A stretch of DNA of 64,000 nucleotides from Stomoxys calcitrans. Taxonomy: Eukaryota; Arthropoda; Insecta; Diptera; Muscidae. Positions within the stretch are counted from its first letter, which is position 1. Each line of letters opens with the position of its first letter. A program made the translations under genes and the position numbers. Where the stretch lies: NCBI RefSeq assembly GCF_963082655.1, contig NC_081553.1, positions 45,879,933 to 45,943,932 of the forward strand. Reading direction: 5' to 3'. Shown in pieces: positions 11,426 through 23,125 of the stretch. Below the pieces are notes generated by a model that was not told where the DNA came from, made no database searches, and saw only the letters and a program-made list of their open reading frames with translations.

Positions 11426-12700
11426 GGATCCTGATTTGGATATAGCTGTCATGTAGACCGATCCTCCGATTTAGGGTCTTAGACCCATAAAAGCCACGTT
11501 TATTATCCGATCTTGCTGAAATTTGGGATAGTGAGTTGTGTTAGGCCCCTCGACATCCCTCGTCAATTTGGTCCAGATCGGTCCAGATTTGGATATAGCT
11601 GACATATATACCGATCCGCCGATTTAAGGTCTTAGGCCCAAAAAAGCCACACTTATTATCCGATTTTGTTGAAATTTGAGACAGTGAGTTATGTTGGACG
11701 TTTCGACATCCTTCTTTAATTTGGGCCAGATTTGGTTATAGCTGCCATATAGAGCGATCCTCCGATTTAGGGTCTTAGGCCCGTAGAAGCCACATTTATT
11801 ATCCGATTTCACTGAAATTCTGGACAGTGAGTCGCGTTAGGCGCCTTGATAGCTTTCTTCGATTTCGCCCAGATCGGTCCAGATTCGGATATAGCTGCCA
11901 TAAAGGCCGATCTCCCGATTTATTGTTTTGGGCCCATTAAAGGCGCATTTATTACCCAATGTCGCCGAAATTTGGGACAGTGAGTTAAGTTAAGCCCCTT
12001 CACATACTTCTGCAATATGGCACAAATCGGTCCAGATTTGGAAATATTTGCCATATAGAACGATCTCTCGATTTTAGGTTTTGGGGCCATGAAAGGTGCA
12101 TTTGTTGTCCGATGTCGCCGAAATTTAAGACAGTGAGTTGAGTTAGGCCCTTCGACGTCCTTTTTCAATTTGGCCCAGCTCGTTCCAGAATTGAATGCAG
12201 ATGCTATATAGACTGATCTCTTGATTTAAGGTTTTAGGCCCATCAAAGGCACATTTACTGTCGCAGAATTTGGGACAGTGCTTTGTGTAAGGCTCTTCGA
12301 CATTTTTCTGCAACTTGGCCTTAATCGGTCCAGATTTGGATATAGCTGCCATGTTGACCGATATTTCGATTTTAAGTCTTGGCTCCATAAAAGGTGCATT
12401 TATAGTCCGATTGCACTGAAATTTGACACAGTGACTTATGTTAGGCTTTTCGTATGTGATTCAGATCGGTTTAGTTTCAGATATAGCTACTAAAAAGGCC
12501 AACTTTTTTTATACACAATTGAATAATGAATTGTACTAATTAGTATTTGGTCCAAATCAGAACATATTTCAAAAAAACTGCAATGGGACATAAGGTATGC
12601 AATTTTCACCGCATTTTGATGAAAGGTGGTTCACATATATAACCGAGGTGGTGGGTATCCAAAGTTCGGCCCGGCCGAACTTAACGCCTTTTTATTTGTG
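11426..12700 (+). mobile_element. Family B HINE-like element, 5'-truncated
   Basis: About eight units with ATATAGCTGCCATATAGACC and GCCCATAAAAGGCGCATTTA motifs, then the 3' end: CCGAGGTGGTGGGTATCC, a perfect hairpin GTTCGGCCCGGCCGAAC at about 12664-12680, and TTAACGCCTTTTTATTTG. The 5' end is replaced by family D. Confidence 0.75.
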
Positions 12701-12802
12701 TTTTTTTTTTGGGGAAACAGTCATATATATTATGGGTTTAAAATAATTTTATGCATCCTTACATGGAAATTTAATTAAATTTCATTTTTAAATTTGATTT
12801 GC

Positions 12803-15800
12803 TTAATCATACTCAGCCCCTATGGTGAGGCTTATTTCTCCTGGCTGCACAAAAGTCTGATGATACCATTTGTTGGTATCCAAAACAACTGAAAAGTCAT
12901 TTAAGATCAAAATTAACAACTTGAGTGATATAATTCTATAAAATGTTGTACTCACTTATATCTCCCTTGTTGACAATGCCATCAAAGGATTTGCATTTAA
13001 AATAGCATTCTGGTGGGGGAGCCAATAGCCAGCGTTTACTGCCCGAAAGTTGAGCCTGCCAGGAGGGCAAGCGGACATTATCAATCTAAGAAACGTCAAA
13101 ATAATAAACTTATTTATTTAACATTTTACCATCTATAAATCTCACTTACATGCATATGCGCTCCCAAACCTGCGGTGCCTATGAAAAACCAATCTACTGC
13201 ATTATTCTCCGAAGTATCGGGTAGAAAATATGGTTTGCCATAGTGGCGACGAAATTCTTCTGCCGTTTCAGGATTACAATTACTCCAACCAAAATACCAC
13301 GGTTGTTCTTCGTTATTCGCAGAGTTGTTATTAAAATATTCCACCCTTGCTTCGGACATGTCCAAAGCCTCAAAGATATCACGAAATCCTGTTTTATAGG
13401 GCAAAAATTGGCAATCTAAGATTTTTTCTTTGCGCTGGGCATTGTTGTAGACATCACGGAAATACCAATAATCAAATTTCTATAAATGAACAATGAATGT
13501 ATGTATTTAACACACTGTAGTGGTTTAGACTCACCTCTAAAGCTGTCCAATTCTTGGTGGCATCTTCAATTATTACCGGTGTTGCACTGTACGCATATTT
13601 TCTAGCAAATTCCTGAGATGTTATATCCGAGACTCTGGCAATCTTATCGACATTTTCACAGAAGTTGCAATTCTCAGGAGGACGAAAAGCATAGCGCAGC
13701 AAACGTGGCATTTCAAAGGAGCAGCGCTGTTAGGAAATAAAGAAAATTAAATAAAAATAAGTAAAAGCGTGCCAAGTTCGGCCGGGCCGAATCTTATATA
13801 CCCTTCACCATGGATCGCATTTGTCGAGTTCTTTTCCCAGTGTCTCTTTTTAGGCAAATAAAGTAAAGGAAAGGATAAAAGAATATAATTGCTATGCTAT
13901 TGGAGCTATATCAAGTTATGGTCAGATTCGGACCATAATGGAATGAATGTTGGAGACCATAGTAGAAGCAACAAGTAAAAAGGCGTTAAGTTCGGCCGGG
14001 CCGAACTTTGGATACCCACCACCTCGGGTATATATGTAAACCACCTTTCATCAAAATCCAGTGAAAATTGCATACCTTATGTCCCATAGCAGTTATATCG
14101 GGCCTTTAACGAAATATGATCTGATTTGGACCAAATACAAATAAGTACAAGTCATTGTTCAGTTATGTATAACAAAATATTGGTCTTTTTAGTAGCTATA
14201 TCTACAATAAAAATAAACCGATCTGAACTATATACAACATGGATGTCGAAAAGCCTAACATAAGCCAATGTGTCAAATTTCAGTTAAATCGGATTATAAA
14301 TGCGCCTTTTTTGGGGCCAAAACTTTAAGTCGAGATATCGTTCTATATGGCAGCTATATGTAAATCCTAATTGATTTAGACCAAATTGCAGAAATACGTG
14401 GAGGGGCTTAACTTAACTCTCTGGCCCAAAATTTTGTCATCATCGGATAATAAATGCACCTTTTATGGGCCCAAAATATTAAATCGAGAGATCGGTCTAT
14501 ATGGCAGCTATATCCAAATCTGGATCGATCTGAGCCAAATTGACGAAGGATGTCGAAGGGACAAACACAACTCACTGTCCCAAATTTCAACAACATCGGA
14601 CAAAACATGTGACTATTGTGGGCCTTTAACCCTAAATCGGAGGATCGGTCTATATGGCAGCTATATCCAAATCTGTACCGATCTAGGCCAAATTGATGAA
14701 GGACGTGTAGGGGCCTGATACAACTCACTACCTCAAATTCCGGCAAAATCGGATAATAAATGTGGCTTTTATGGGCCTTAGACCCTACATCGGAGGATCG
14801 GTTTATATGGCAGCTATATCCAAATCTGGATAGATCTGGGGCAAATTGACGAAGGATGTCGAAAGGCCTAACACAACTCACTGTCCCAAATTTCGGCAAA
14901 ATCGGATAATAAATGTGGCTGTTAATAAACGTGGCTTTTATGGGTCTAAGACCCTAAATCGGAGGATCGGTCTATATGGCAGCTGTATCCAAATCTGGAC
15001 TGATCTAGACCAAATTGACGAAGGTTGTTGAAGGGCCTAACACAACTCACTGTCCCAAATTTCAGCCAAATCGGTTAATAAATGTGGCTTTTATGGGCCC
15101 AAGACACCAAATCGGCGGATTGGTCGATATGGGTGCTATATCAAGATATAGTCCTATATAGCCCATCTTCGAACTTAACCTGCTTATGGACAAAAAAAGA
15201 ATCTGTGCAAAGTTTCAGCTCAATATCTAAATTTGTAAAGATTGTAGCGTGATTTCAACAGACAGAGGGACATGCGGACGGACATGGCTAATTCGTCTTA
15301 GATTTTTATGCTGATCAAGAATATATATACATTATAGGGTCGGAAATGGATATTTCGATGTGTTGCAAACGGAATGACAAAATGAATATACCCCCATCCT
15401 TCGATGGAGGGTATAAAAAGTATATTATTGTTGATCGTCCGACATTCAAAGTGGATTTAGCCATGTCCGTCCGTTTGCCAAAAGCACGCTAACCTTCTAA
15501 GGTATAAAGCTGGGCGCCTGCAATTTTGTACCAATAAGTCCTATTGTTGTAGGTCGGCCCATAAATGGACCATATTGGTCCATGGTTCGATGTAGCTGTC
15601 ATATAAACTGATATCAAATTTTGCATTCTTAAGAATCCAGAGGACGCAGTTTTGTACAATGATTTTTCCTATGATCCTCAACATGCATGCCAAATATGAT
15701 CTGACTTGGTCCATAACTGGATATACCTCCATATACAAATTGTACTCTTTTTTTCTAAATTTTCCACAATGACTTCTACTTTGGTCTCCAACACCCAAAC

Positions 15801-16206
15801 CAATTATGGCCCGAATCGATCCATAATCTGATATAGCTGCAATAGCATGGCATTTTGTATCCGTTACCTATACAAAGATACCGGGCAAAGAACTTTTTAA
15901 ATGCGATCCATGGTGGAGGGTATATTTGATTCGGTCCAACCGAAATTAGCCCGCTTTTACTTGTTTTAATCTTCATTTAAATTTTATCACATTTCTTACC
16001 TTTGATTGCAATTCAGTATAATAATAATTCACTGCATATGCCAATAGACATGTTATAATTACTATTTTTAACCATTTTTGCTTTCGATTATAGGATTTCC
16101 TATTATCTTGAAGAAAATGTTTAATGCTTTTCAGCTCTTTCAAATTAACATTTTCACTTTTACACTTTTCCAATATCTCAGCCAACTTTACTTGAGCACC
16201 TTCCAT
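12803..16206 (-). CDS. Membrane-anchored JmjC/cupin-type 2-oxoglutarate oxygenase
   Basis: Five exons join cleanly at GT-AG sites: 16000-16206, 13535-13726, 13150-13479, 12956-13085 and 12803-12888, giving 314 residues and a TAA stop. Residues 1-45 are charged, 46-63 form one hydrophobic segment (WLKIVIITCLLAYAVN), and the remainder reads as a JmjC/Cupin_8 fold: VIIEDATKNW early, HxD at H243-I244-D245, the basic GSKRW at 258-262 and the distal His in KWYHQ at H296. These are the expected Fe(II) ligands and a candidate 2-oxoglutarate contact. The anchor suggests a type II protein with a lumenal catalytic domain; the substrate is unknown and histone demethylation should not be assumed. The start is ATG at 16206 (context AATATGG); the frame extends upstream without another ATG. 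Intron 1 (2.3 kb) is filled with elements. A possible ATTAAA poly(A) signal is at 12770-12775. Confidence 0.88.
13762..13966 (-). mobile_element. Family A 3' end fragment in JmjC intron 1
   Basis: Begins AAGTAAAAGCGTGCCAAG, then the hairpin half GTTCGGCCGGGCCGAA, TATACCCTTCACCATGG and GATCGCATTTGTCGAG: the family A 3' end on the minus strand. It is cut by the next element after about 200 bases. Confidence 0.7.
13968..15419 (-). mobile_element. Family B HINE-like element in JmjC intron 1
   Basis: Near-complete minus-strand copy. The 3' end is on the left with a perfect hairpin at 13988-14008 and GGATACCCACCACCTCGG. Tandem units fill 14250-15150. The microsatellite and block GGACGGACATGGC follow near 15275, and the 5' end with GGAGGGTATAAAAAG ends at 15419. 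Open frames of 110 and 163 codons inside are unit artefacts. Confidence 0.75.
15420..15966 (+). mobile_element. Family A element, 5'-truncated, in JmjC intron 1
   Basis: Starts in the conserved block (ATGTCCGTCCGTTTGCC near 15463), has about three units, and ends CATGGTGGAGGGTATATTTG with a decayed hairpin and CCCGCTTTTACTTG. It sits 30 bases from exon 1's splice donor. Confidence 0.65.
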
Positions 16207-16614
16207 ATTTTTCTTCTCCGATATATGCTTCAATAATAAGAACCAAACTCTTCGAGCTACAAACTGAGACTATTGCAGAGGACTATATTTCTAGCATCCT
16301 TTACACTGTTTTATGGTGGTTAGACAAAAGTTTAACAAAAACCATTCAATCGTTAATAATGTTCTTATCTGATTGTTGGGCGTTAAATCAATTGCAGCAA
16401 GAAAGTGAAAACAAGGAAACATATGCTTGTTGTCCTTAGATGGGATGTCTATACATGTCTGTATGAAGGGCGGTGGTAAAAGTAGGGGTGGGGGATATGG
16501 TTTGTCTGGGCACATGTTGATAACAAATAAATGAATTCCTTCAATGAATTTCTATGCATTGAGGCTGTCAACCAATAATGTTTTTGTTCTTCTTGTACTT
16601 TTTTTGTTTCGCAG
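16207..16614. other. Intergenic space between divergent JmjC and peroxidase exons
   Basis: Unique sequence. It should hold the JmjC 5' UTR and promoter; no clear TATA box was seen. No upstream peroxidase exon with a matching phase is convincing here. Confidence 0.4.
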
Positions 16615-19128
16615 AACTCCGTACAATGGTGACTCAACTTGTATAACATATGATGCTGTTAACGCTGCCTATTTGGATGCACGCAAGAGAATACGTAAGT
16701 CAATGGGGATTTTATAAAAATAGAAAAAATGATTTGAAAAAAATTAAAACAAATAAAATAAAAAAAAAATTTAAGCGAGTTTTTTTAAGTCTATTTAAAT
16801 CATAAATGAAATCAATAAATCCAGACAAAGCCACTGTAATATTGAATATTTATATATCATTCTGAAAACATAAACATAAAACATTAAGGATTGGTTTGAA
16901 TAAGAGGATGAGAACATTCACTAGCTATTGACGATCTTTCCTAATTATACTCACCACCGTAGGATAGGGGGTATAAGGGGGTATATTCATTCAGTCATTC
17001 CGTTTGCAACACATCGAAATATCAATTTCCGACCCTACAAAGTGTGTATATTTCGGATCGTCGTAAAATTCTAAGACGATTTAACGATGTCCGTGTGTCT
17101 GTCCGTCTGTCTGTTGTAATCACTCTAGAGCCTTCAAACATTGAGACATTGAGCTAAAATTTGGCTCAACACAACATTTTTTTGATGCACGCTGGTTAAG
17201 TTCTTGAACAGGCCAAATCGGACCATTTTTGGATATAGCTGCTATATAGACCGGTTTTCCAATAAAGGGTCTAATGCAAATAAAAACCTTTTTTTCATCC
17301 GAATTTGCTAAAATTTGAAACAGTGAGTAGTTTAAGGCTTAAATTTGCAACAAAGGATTATTTTAAGCCTCCTAACATCTGACCTAAATATGGATTAGAT
17401 CCGTCCATATTTAGATATAGCTGCCATATAGACCCATCTCCCAATAAAGGGTCCGAAGGCCATAAAAGCTTTGTTTTTTATCCAATTTCGCTGAAATTTG
17501 GAACAGTGTGCAGTTTTAAGCCTCTCAACATCCCACCCAAATATGGTACAGATCGGACTATATTTTTATATAGCTACTGTCTAGATCGATCTCCCGATTA
17601 CGGGTCTAAAGACCATAAAAGCTTTATTTATTACCCGATTTCGCTGAAATTTGCAACAGTGGGTTATTTTAAGCCTACCGATGTCTGACTTAAATATAGT
17701 TCAGACCGGACTATATTTAGATATAGCTATCATATAGACAGATCTCCCGATTAAGGGTCTGAAGACCATAAAAGCTTTATTTATTATCCGATTTCCCTGA
17801 AATTTGCAACAGTTGGTTATCTTATGCCTCCCGACATCTGACCTAAGTATGGTTCAGATCGGACTATATTTAGATATAGCTGCCATAAAGCCCCATCTCC
17901 CGATAAAGGGTCCGAAGGCCATAAAAGCTTTATTTATTATCCGATTTCGCTGAAATTTTAAATAGTGCGCAGTTTTAAGCCTCCCGAAATCCGACCCACA
18001 TATGGTACAGATCGGACTATATTTTGATATAGCTGCAATACAGACCGATCTGCCGATAAAGGATCTGAAGACCATAAAAGCTTTATTTATTACCCCATTT
18101 CGCTGAAATTTGCAAAAGTAGATTATTTTAAGCCTACCGATGTCTGACGTAAATATAGTTCAGATCGGACTATATTTAGATATAGCTGTCATACAGACCG
18201 ATCTCCCGATTAAGGGTCTGAAGACCATAAAAGCTTAATTTATTACCCGATTTCGCTGAAATTTGCAACAGTTGGTTATCTTATGCCTCCCGACATCTGA
18301 CTTAAGTATGGTTCAGATCGGACAATATTTAGATATAGCTGCCATATAGACCCATCTCCCGACAAAGGGTCCGAAGGCCATAAAAGCTTTATTTATTACC
18401 CGATTTCGCTGAAATTTTAAATAGTGCGCAGTTTCAAGCCTCCCGAAATCCGACCTAAATATGGTTCAGATCGAACGATGTTTAAATATAGCTGCCATAT
18501 AGACCGTTCTGGCAATAAGGGGTCTAAAGCCAATAAAAGCTTTATAGATTACCCGATTTAGCTGAAATTTGAAACATTGAGTAGATTAAGACCTCCTGAT
18601 ATACGACCTATGGTTCTGAACGAACTATATTCAGATATAGCTGCCATATAGACCGATCTGCCGATAAGAGGACTGAAGCCCATAATAGCTTTATTTATTA
18701 CCCGATTTTGCCGAAATTTGAAACAGTGAGGTTTCCTGAGTCTCACTATATCTGACTTTAATATAGTTCAGATCGGTTTACAATTGGATATTTCTGCCAA
18801 AAAGACCAATATATTGTTCTACAAAATTGAATAGTGTCATATATATTAGACCACTCAATGTCCGTGCCGAATTTGTGTCCTTAAGTTATTAAATTTTCAC
18901 CGGATTGTGCCGAAGTGGGGTTAACATATATACCCGAGGTGGTGGGTATCCAAAGTTCGGCCCGGCCGAACTTAGCGCCTTTTTACTTATTTTTACTTGG
19001 TGTTTTTTCTAACTCGATATTTTTTTCTTCACAACAGATGTATCTCAACCCAAAGGAGATTGGAAAACTGAAGATATAGCCACCGTGGGTGAACTGCTCT
19101 TGGACATTTCCATACAATTGGCCAGAAC
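16615..19128 (+). CDS. Animal haem peroxidase-like gene, two internal exons (partial)
   Basis: Exon 16615-16694 follows a T-rich acceptor (TTTGTTTCGCAG) and ends at GTAAGTC. Exon 19038-19128 follows TTCTTCACAACAG and ends at GTAAGTTT. They join in phase 1 to an open 56-residue stretch that includes DAVNAAYLDARKR and TVGELLLDISIQLART. This is the style of the region ahead of the catalytic domain in secreted insect haem peroxidases; the assignment rests on recall of the family and no catalytic residue lies in these exons. The first exon enters with two bases of its first codon missing and the second leaves in phase 2, so exons must exist on both sides, but none was found. A full family B element fills the intron between them. 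This could be an N-terminal part with very long introns or a relic. Confidence 0.55.
16943..18990 (+). mobile_element. Family B (subtype 2) HINE-like element, full length, in peroxidase intron
   Basis: Complete plus-strand copy of about 2.05 kb: 5' end ATACTCACCACCGTAGGATA, GTCTGTCCGTCTGTCTG microsatellite near 17097, about ten units with AAAGCTTTATTTATTACCCG, 3' end CCCGAGGTGGTGGGTATCC and perfect hairpin at 18953-18973. Units form a three-unit higher-order repeat with period 459. Confidence 0.8.
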
Positions 19129-19730
19129 GTAAGTTTACTACTCTTTCTAACGTATGTTGATTGCTTTGGAATTAATTAATTCAAAATTGATTCATGTCGG
19201 TGAACATATGAGTATAAAATTGCTTCTCCATTATCGAGCATAATCTGCATATGGAGTCTTTATGGGGTTTCATTTTCAATCCATATTTTTTTCGTAAAAT
19301 CTAAGCGGTTCACATCAGGCGAACAACCTGTAATTTAGTACTTAGTGGTAATAACGAAAATTGTTTTTGACTTTTTTGAAAGTTTCTTATGGACAAAGAA
19401 AAATATCTCATTTAATTGGAGCCCAAACAATTTATTCATGCGTTAGTACTTGTATTTGACGTAAATTAAAAAATTTTGTTCACTCCTTAAAGCGATGCCA
19501 TGTTTTAGAGGCTTGCATTAAATTGTTTTAATAATTGGCAACAATTTTAGTAAGTGTAGATTATATAATGATAATAACTTATTTGCTAGCTGGTTTCGGT
19601 TAAAAAAAAGTGGGTCTATGCGTAACTGATGCAGAAGTCCTCATGCTGCGAAAGTGTAGTTATCATAGTTGCCGCTACATAATATTATTAATCGATTATT
19701 AATTTGAATACCAATATGGAAACATACTAC
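19129..19730. other. Unique sequence after peroxidase exon, no gene seen
   Basis: AT-rich, no repeat similarity and no exon continuing in the right phase. Confidence 0.4.
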
Positions 19731-19930
19731 TACTAAATTTCCCATGAACATCCCATTAAGGAAGAAGGAATACTTCTCTCATATCCATGAGTGCAGTCGG
19801 ATTAATGTAGCCAGCATTAGTAACGAGGAAACCAGCTCTGAAATATTTTTAGATGTTCACGGCGGGATTTGAACCCAGACATTCGGCACCACAGGCGGAC
19901 ATACTTACCTCTGCCCCACGGTTCATATGA
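19731..19930 (-). mobile_element. tRNA-derived SINE remnant with internal deletion
   Basis: Minus strand. SINE tail similarity at 19740-19810 (CCATGAACATCCCATTAAGG, GAGTGCAGTCGGATTA) is followed, after loss of the middle, by the tRNA-like head at 19860-19925 (GGGATTTGAACCCAG, AGGCGGACATACTTACC). Confidence 0.6.
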
Positions 19931-20070
19931 GAACATATCAGTTATTGACTTGATAAAAATAAGCCTCTTGAAATTTTGATATTTATCCCTTATGTATCTC
20001 TCGTACAACTTATATTTCAAAAGATGGGGCTCACACATGAGATGAGACACAGATAAGGACCTAAAAGTAT

Positions 20071-20935
20071 AAAGGGTTAGGTTAGGTTTAAGTGGCAGTC
20101 AACCATCAGACTCACTTAGACGTTTTCGTCCATTTTCATACCACAGGAACAGAAGAAGGAAGTTGCCTTCTAGTTCCTACCGTTGAACCATCCAGATCCA
20201 CTTCACATCCGTTAAATCAGACAGGTTCTCAAAGAAATGAGAACCTAAAGTGGAACTCATTTTGACGGCTAGTGCGGGACACACAAACAGAAGGTGTTCT
20301 CTAGACTCTATCCCTCTTCGATGTCCTCACATCTTCTGCAAATGTCGTTGCTGGCAACCTTCAGTCTGTCAGCATGTTTCCCGATTAGGCAGTGACCTGT
20401 CATGACGGACACCATGACTGAGACGTCTGTTCTAGGCAATGACAGCAAAGCAGTAGACCTCTTCAAGTCTACATAAGGCCACATAGTTTTGGCTGTGAGC
20501 ACAGCCTCCTCTTTGTGACCATCTATCATTCGTTGTCCTTCGGGCCTGGTCCTGAAAACTTAGCTTACATGTCGCTAGAGGCATACCCACAGATTCCAGT
20601 ATCCCTGGAATATGTAGGGTAGTTCCTAGTCTTGCAAGCTCATCCGCTTTTCAATTCCCTGGGATATCTCTGTGGCCCGGCACCCAGAACAGGTGCATTT
20701 TAAACTGTTCAGCCATCTCGTTGAGAGATTTGCCACAGTCGAGGGCGGTTTTTGTGTTCAGCAATACATTTTCCAGGGATTTAATGGCTGCATGGCTGCC
20801 TTGAGAAGATATTTATGCCAATCGTCGTAATGACATGATATTATATCTTAGCCATTCCACCACTTCTTTAATTGCAAGGATCTTTGCTTGATACACACTG
20901 CAGGGATAACTATGCGCATCACACAGGCTGGCATC
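20071..20935 (-). pseudogene. Jockey-like non-LTR retrotransposon 3' part (RNase H and tail)
   Basis: The complement encodes an RNase H-like piece with FWVPGHRDIPGN followed by a stop and KADELARLG, then after frameshifts the terminal region TGHCLIGKHADRLKV and CRRCEDIEEG (open frame 20308-20529). Stops and shifts show it is dead. A related tail is at 25140-25488. Confidence 0.7.
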
Positions 20936-21330
20936 TTTGAGCTCCATTCTGTGTGGTATTCTTCGTTATCACGAGAAACTTAGCTGGGAGCCACCGGGCG
21001 TGTCCACAAATTGCGGATAGTTGAATGCTCCATACGGAGTAGCTGTTACTGTAGTCGCGGACAATCAGCAGTATCGAGGGGAGAGTCTCAGTAAAAGGCC
21101 GGGTGTCACCGGCTCTTGATTACATACTGAGTGCCTGTGATACTCGATACTGTACGACAATGTGAGTTATTGGCGAATTTAAATAACCAATGGCCATCAC
21201 GTTCCCACGGCGATCGGTAGTATTGTGATGAACGAGCTTGCTCATCTATAAGAGCTTGACGAGGATTGCCACTTCCACCTAGAAATGTGTGGTGCATGGC
21301 ATAGTAGACCAAAAATATCGCCAATATTAG
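20936..21330 (+). repeat. Unclassified dispersed repeat E, copy 2
   Basis: Second copy of the repeat at 2380-2785, same orientation, sharing blocks such as GTCACCGGCTCTTG and CCAATGGCCATCACG. No coding content recognised. Confidence 0.6.
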
Positions 21331-21356
21331 GAGCCCAAAACCACCTCTGAAAAAAA

Positions 21357-21524
21357 ATCATCTAATGATCTCGCAAGGTTTCGACCCTAGACAAACCCAT
21401 GGTAGATGGACATGCCAGCCTCCAAGCTACAGTGTCAGTCGATCATCTAATGATCTCGCCAGGTTTCGACACTAAACAATCCCATGATAGATGGACATGC
21501 CAGCCTCCAAGCTACAGTGTCCGT
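21357..21524 (-). repeat. Tandem pair of tRNA-like SINE heads
   Basis: Two copies of an 85-bp unit (21357-21441 and 21442-21524). The complement reads like a tRNA head: GTAGCTTGGAGGCTGGCATG (A-box side) and GGTCGAAACCTTGCGAG (B-box side). It differs from the other SINE in the window. Confidence 0.5.
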
Positions 21525-21544
21525 AAGTGATTTATTTATCTATT

Positions 21545-22330
21545 TACTTATACTACCCTTCACCATAGGATGGGGGTGTACTAATTTCGTCATTCTTTTC
21601 GTAACACCTCGAAATATGCGTCTAAGACCCTATAAAGCATATATATTCTTGTCCGTCCGTCTATCTGTCCATCTGTCTGTCTGTCCGTCCGTCTGTCTGT
21701 CTGTCTGTCTCTGTCCGTCCGTCCGTCTGTCCGTCCGTCCGTCTGTCCGTCCGTCCGTCTGTCCGTCCGTCCGTCTGTCTGTCGAAAAAACGCTAATTTC
21801 CGTAGTAGTAAAGCTAGGCGCTTGAAATTTTGCACAAATATTTTTATTAGTCTAGGTCTGTTGGGAATGTAAATGGGCCAATTCGGTCCATGTTTTCATA
21901 TAGCTGCCATATAAACCGATCTTGGGTCTTGACTTCTTGAGGCTCTAGAGGGCGCAATTCTCGTCTGATATGACTGAAATTTTGCACGTAATGTTTTGGT
22001 ATCATTTCCAACAACTGTGCTAAGTATGGTTCAAATCGGTTCATAACCTGATATAGCTGTCATAAAAACCCATCTTGGGTCTTGACTTCTTCAGCTTTAA
22101 GAAGGCGCCATTCTCATCCGATTTGGCTGAAATTGTGCATGAGAAGATTGGTTATGACTTCCAACAAATGTGCTTAGTATGGCGAAAATCGGTACATAAT
22201 CTGATATATAGATACCATATAAACCGATCTGAGATCTTGACTTCTTGAGCCTCTAGAGGGCGCAATTCTCATCCGATTTGGAAGAAAATTTGTCAAGTTC
22301 TTTGAATGACTTTTTCTATATAAATATATA
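21545..22330 (+). mobile_element. Family A element, 3'-truncated
   Basis: 5' end ACCCTTCACCATAGGATGGG, very long GTCY microsatellite, then about three units ending near GTCAAGTTCTTTGAATGAC. It faces a minus-oriented family A copy. Confidence 0.7.
21653..21784 (+). repeat. Expanded GTCY microsatellite
   Basis: About 130 bases of GTCC/GTCT repeats inside the family A element; other copies have about 15-30 bases. It creates spurious serine/valine/cysteine- and arginine/threonine/aspartate-rich frames on the two strands. Confidence 0.9.
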
Positions 22331-23125
22331 TACATATTGATGTAAGCAATATGGAGTTATTCACTGACATGGTCCGTACTTGCCATGGCTGTTAGAAGTC
22401 ACTTCCAAATTTTCAGGGAAATCGAGTAAAAATTGCTCCCTCCATTGGCTCAGAGTTCCAAATTGAGATATCGGTTTAAATGGCAGCTATATCAGGTTAT
22501 CAACCGATTTTGATCATACTTTGTGGATGTTATACTAAAGCGACCTATCCAAAATTTCAACCAATTGGATAGGAATTGGGCCCTCTTAAAGCCCAAGAAG
22601 TTTAATAGGGAGATCGGTTTATATGGACCATACTTGGCACAGCTGTTGGAAGTCATTCCTCAACGACATGTGCATAATTTCAGCAAAATCGGATAAGAAT
22701 TGCGCCCTCTAGAAGTTCAAGAAGTCTAATCGGGAGATTGGTTTATGTGGCAGCTATATCGAGTTATGATCGATTTGAGGCATGCTTATGACAGTTGGTG
22801 AAAGCCATGCCAAAACACCACATCAAAATTTCCGTTAAATCGGATAAGAATTGCGCCCTCTAGTGGCTCAAGAAGTCAAGACTCAAGATCAGTTTTATAT
22901 GGCAGCTAAATCGAAACGTTGCCCGATTTGGAACAATTACAATCCCAACCGATCTACCCTAATAAAAAGTAAAAATTTCAAGCACCTAGCTTTGCTCCTT
23001 CAAAGGTTAGCATGCTTTCAATAGACAGTCAGACTGACAGACAGATGGACAGATATGGCTATATCGACTTTAAATGTCATGACGATCAAAAATATATATA
23101 CTTAATGGGGTTGCATATTTCGAGG
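22331..23125 (-). mobile_element. Family A element, minus orientation, truncated
   Basis: Units read TGGCAGCTATATCAGGTTAT (minus orientation), followed by GACAGACAGATGGACAG near 23036 and the conserved block to about 23125, where retrotransposon sequence begins. The 3' end is missing, so it forms an inverted pair with the preceding copy. Confidence 0.65.

Noticed and set aside
12143..12388. Small genes in the repeat region before the JmjC gene
   Set aside because: All frames coincide with family B units.
14408..14899. 163-codon minus-strand open frame rich in FGYSCHIDRS repeats
   Set aside because: Same cause: frame-preserving units of a family B element inside an intron.
16207..16233. Upstream start for the JmjC protein at 16233
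   Set aside because: The codon there is TTG, not ATG; the first ATG is at 16206 in good context.
21484..21825. Open frame rich in SVCPSVRLSV
   Set aside because: Translation of the GTCY microsatellite.
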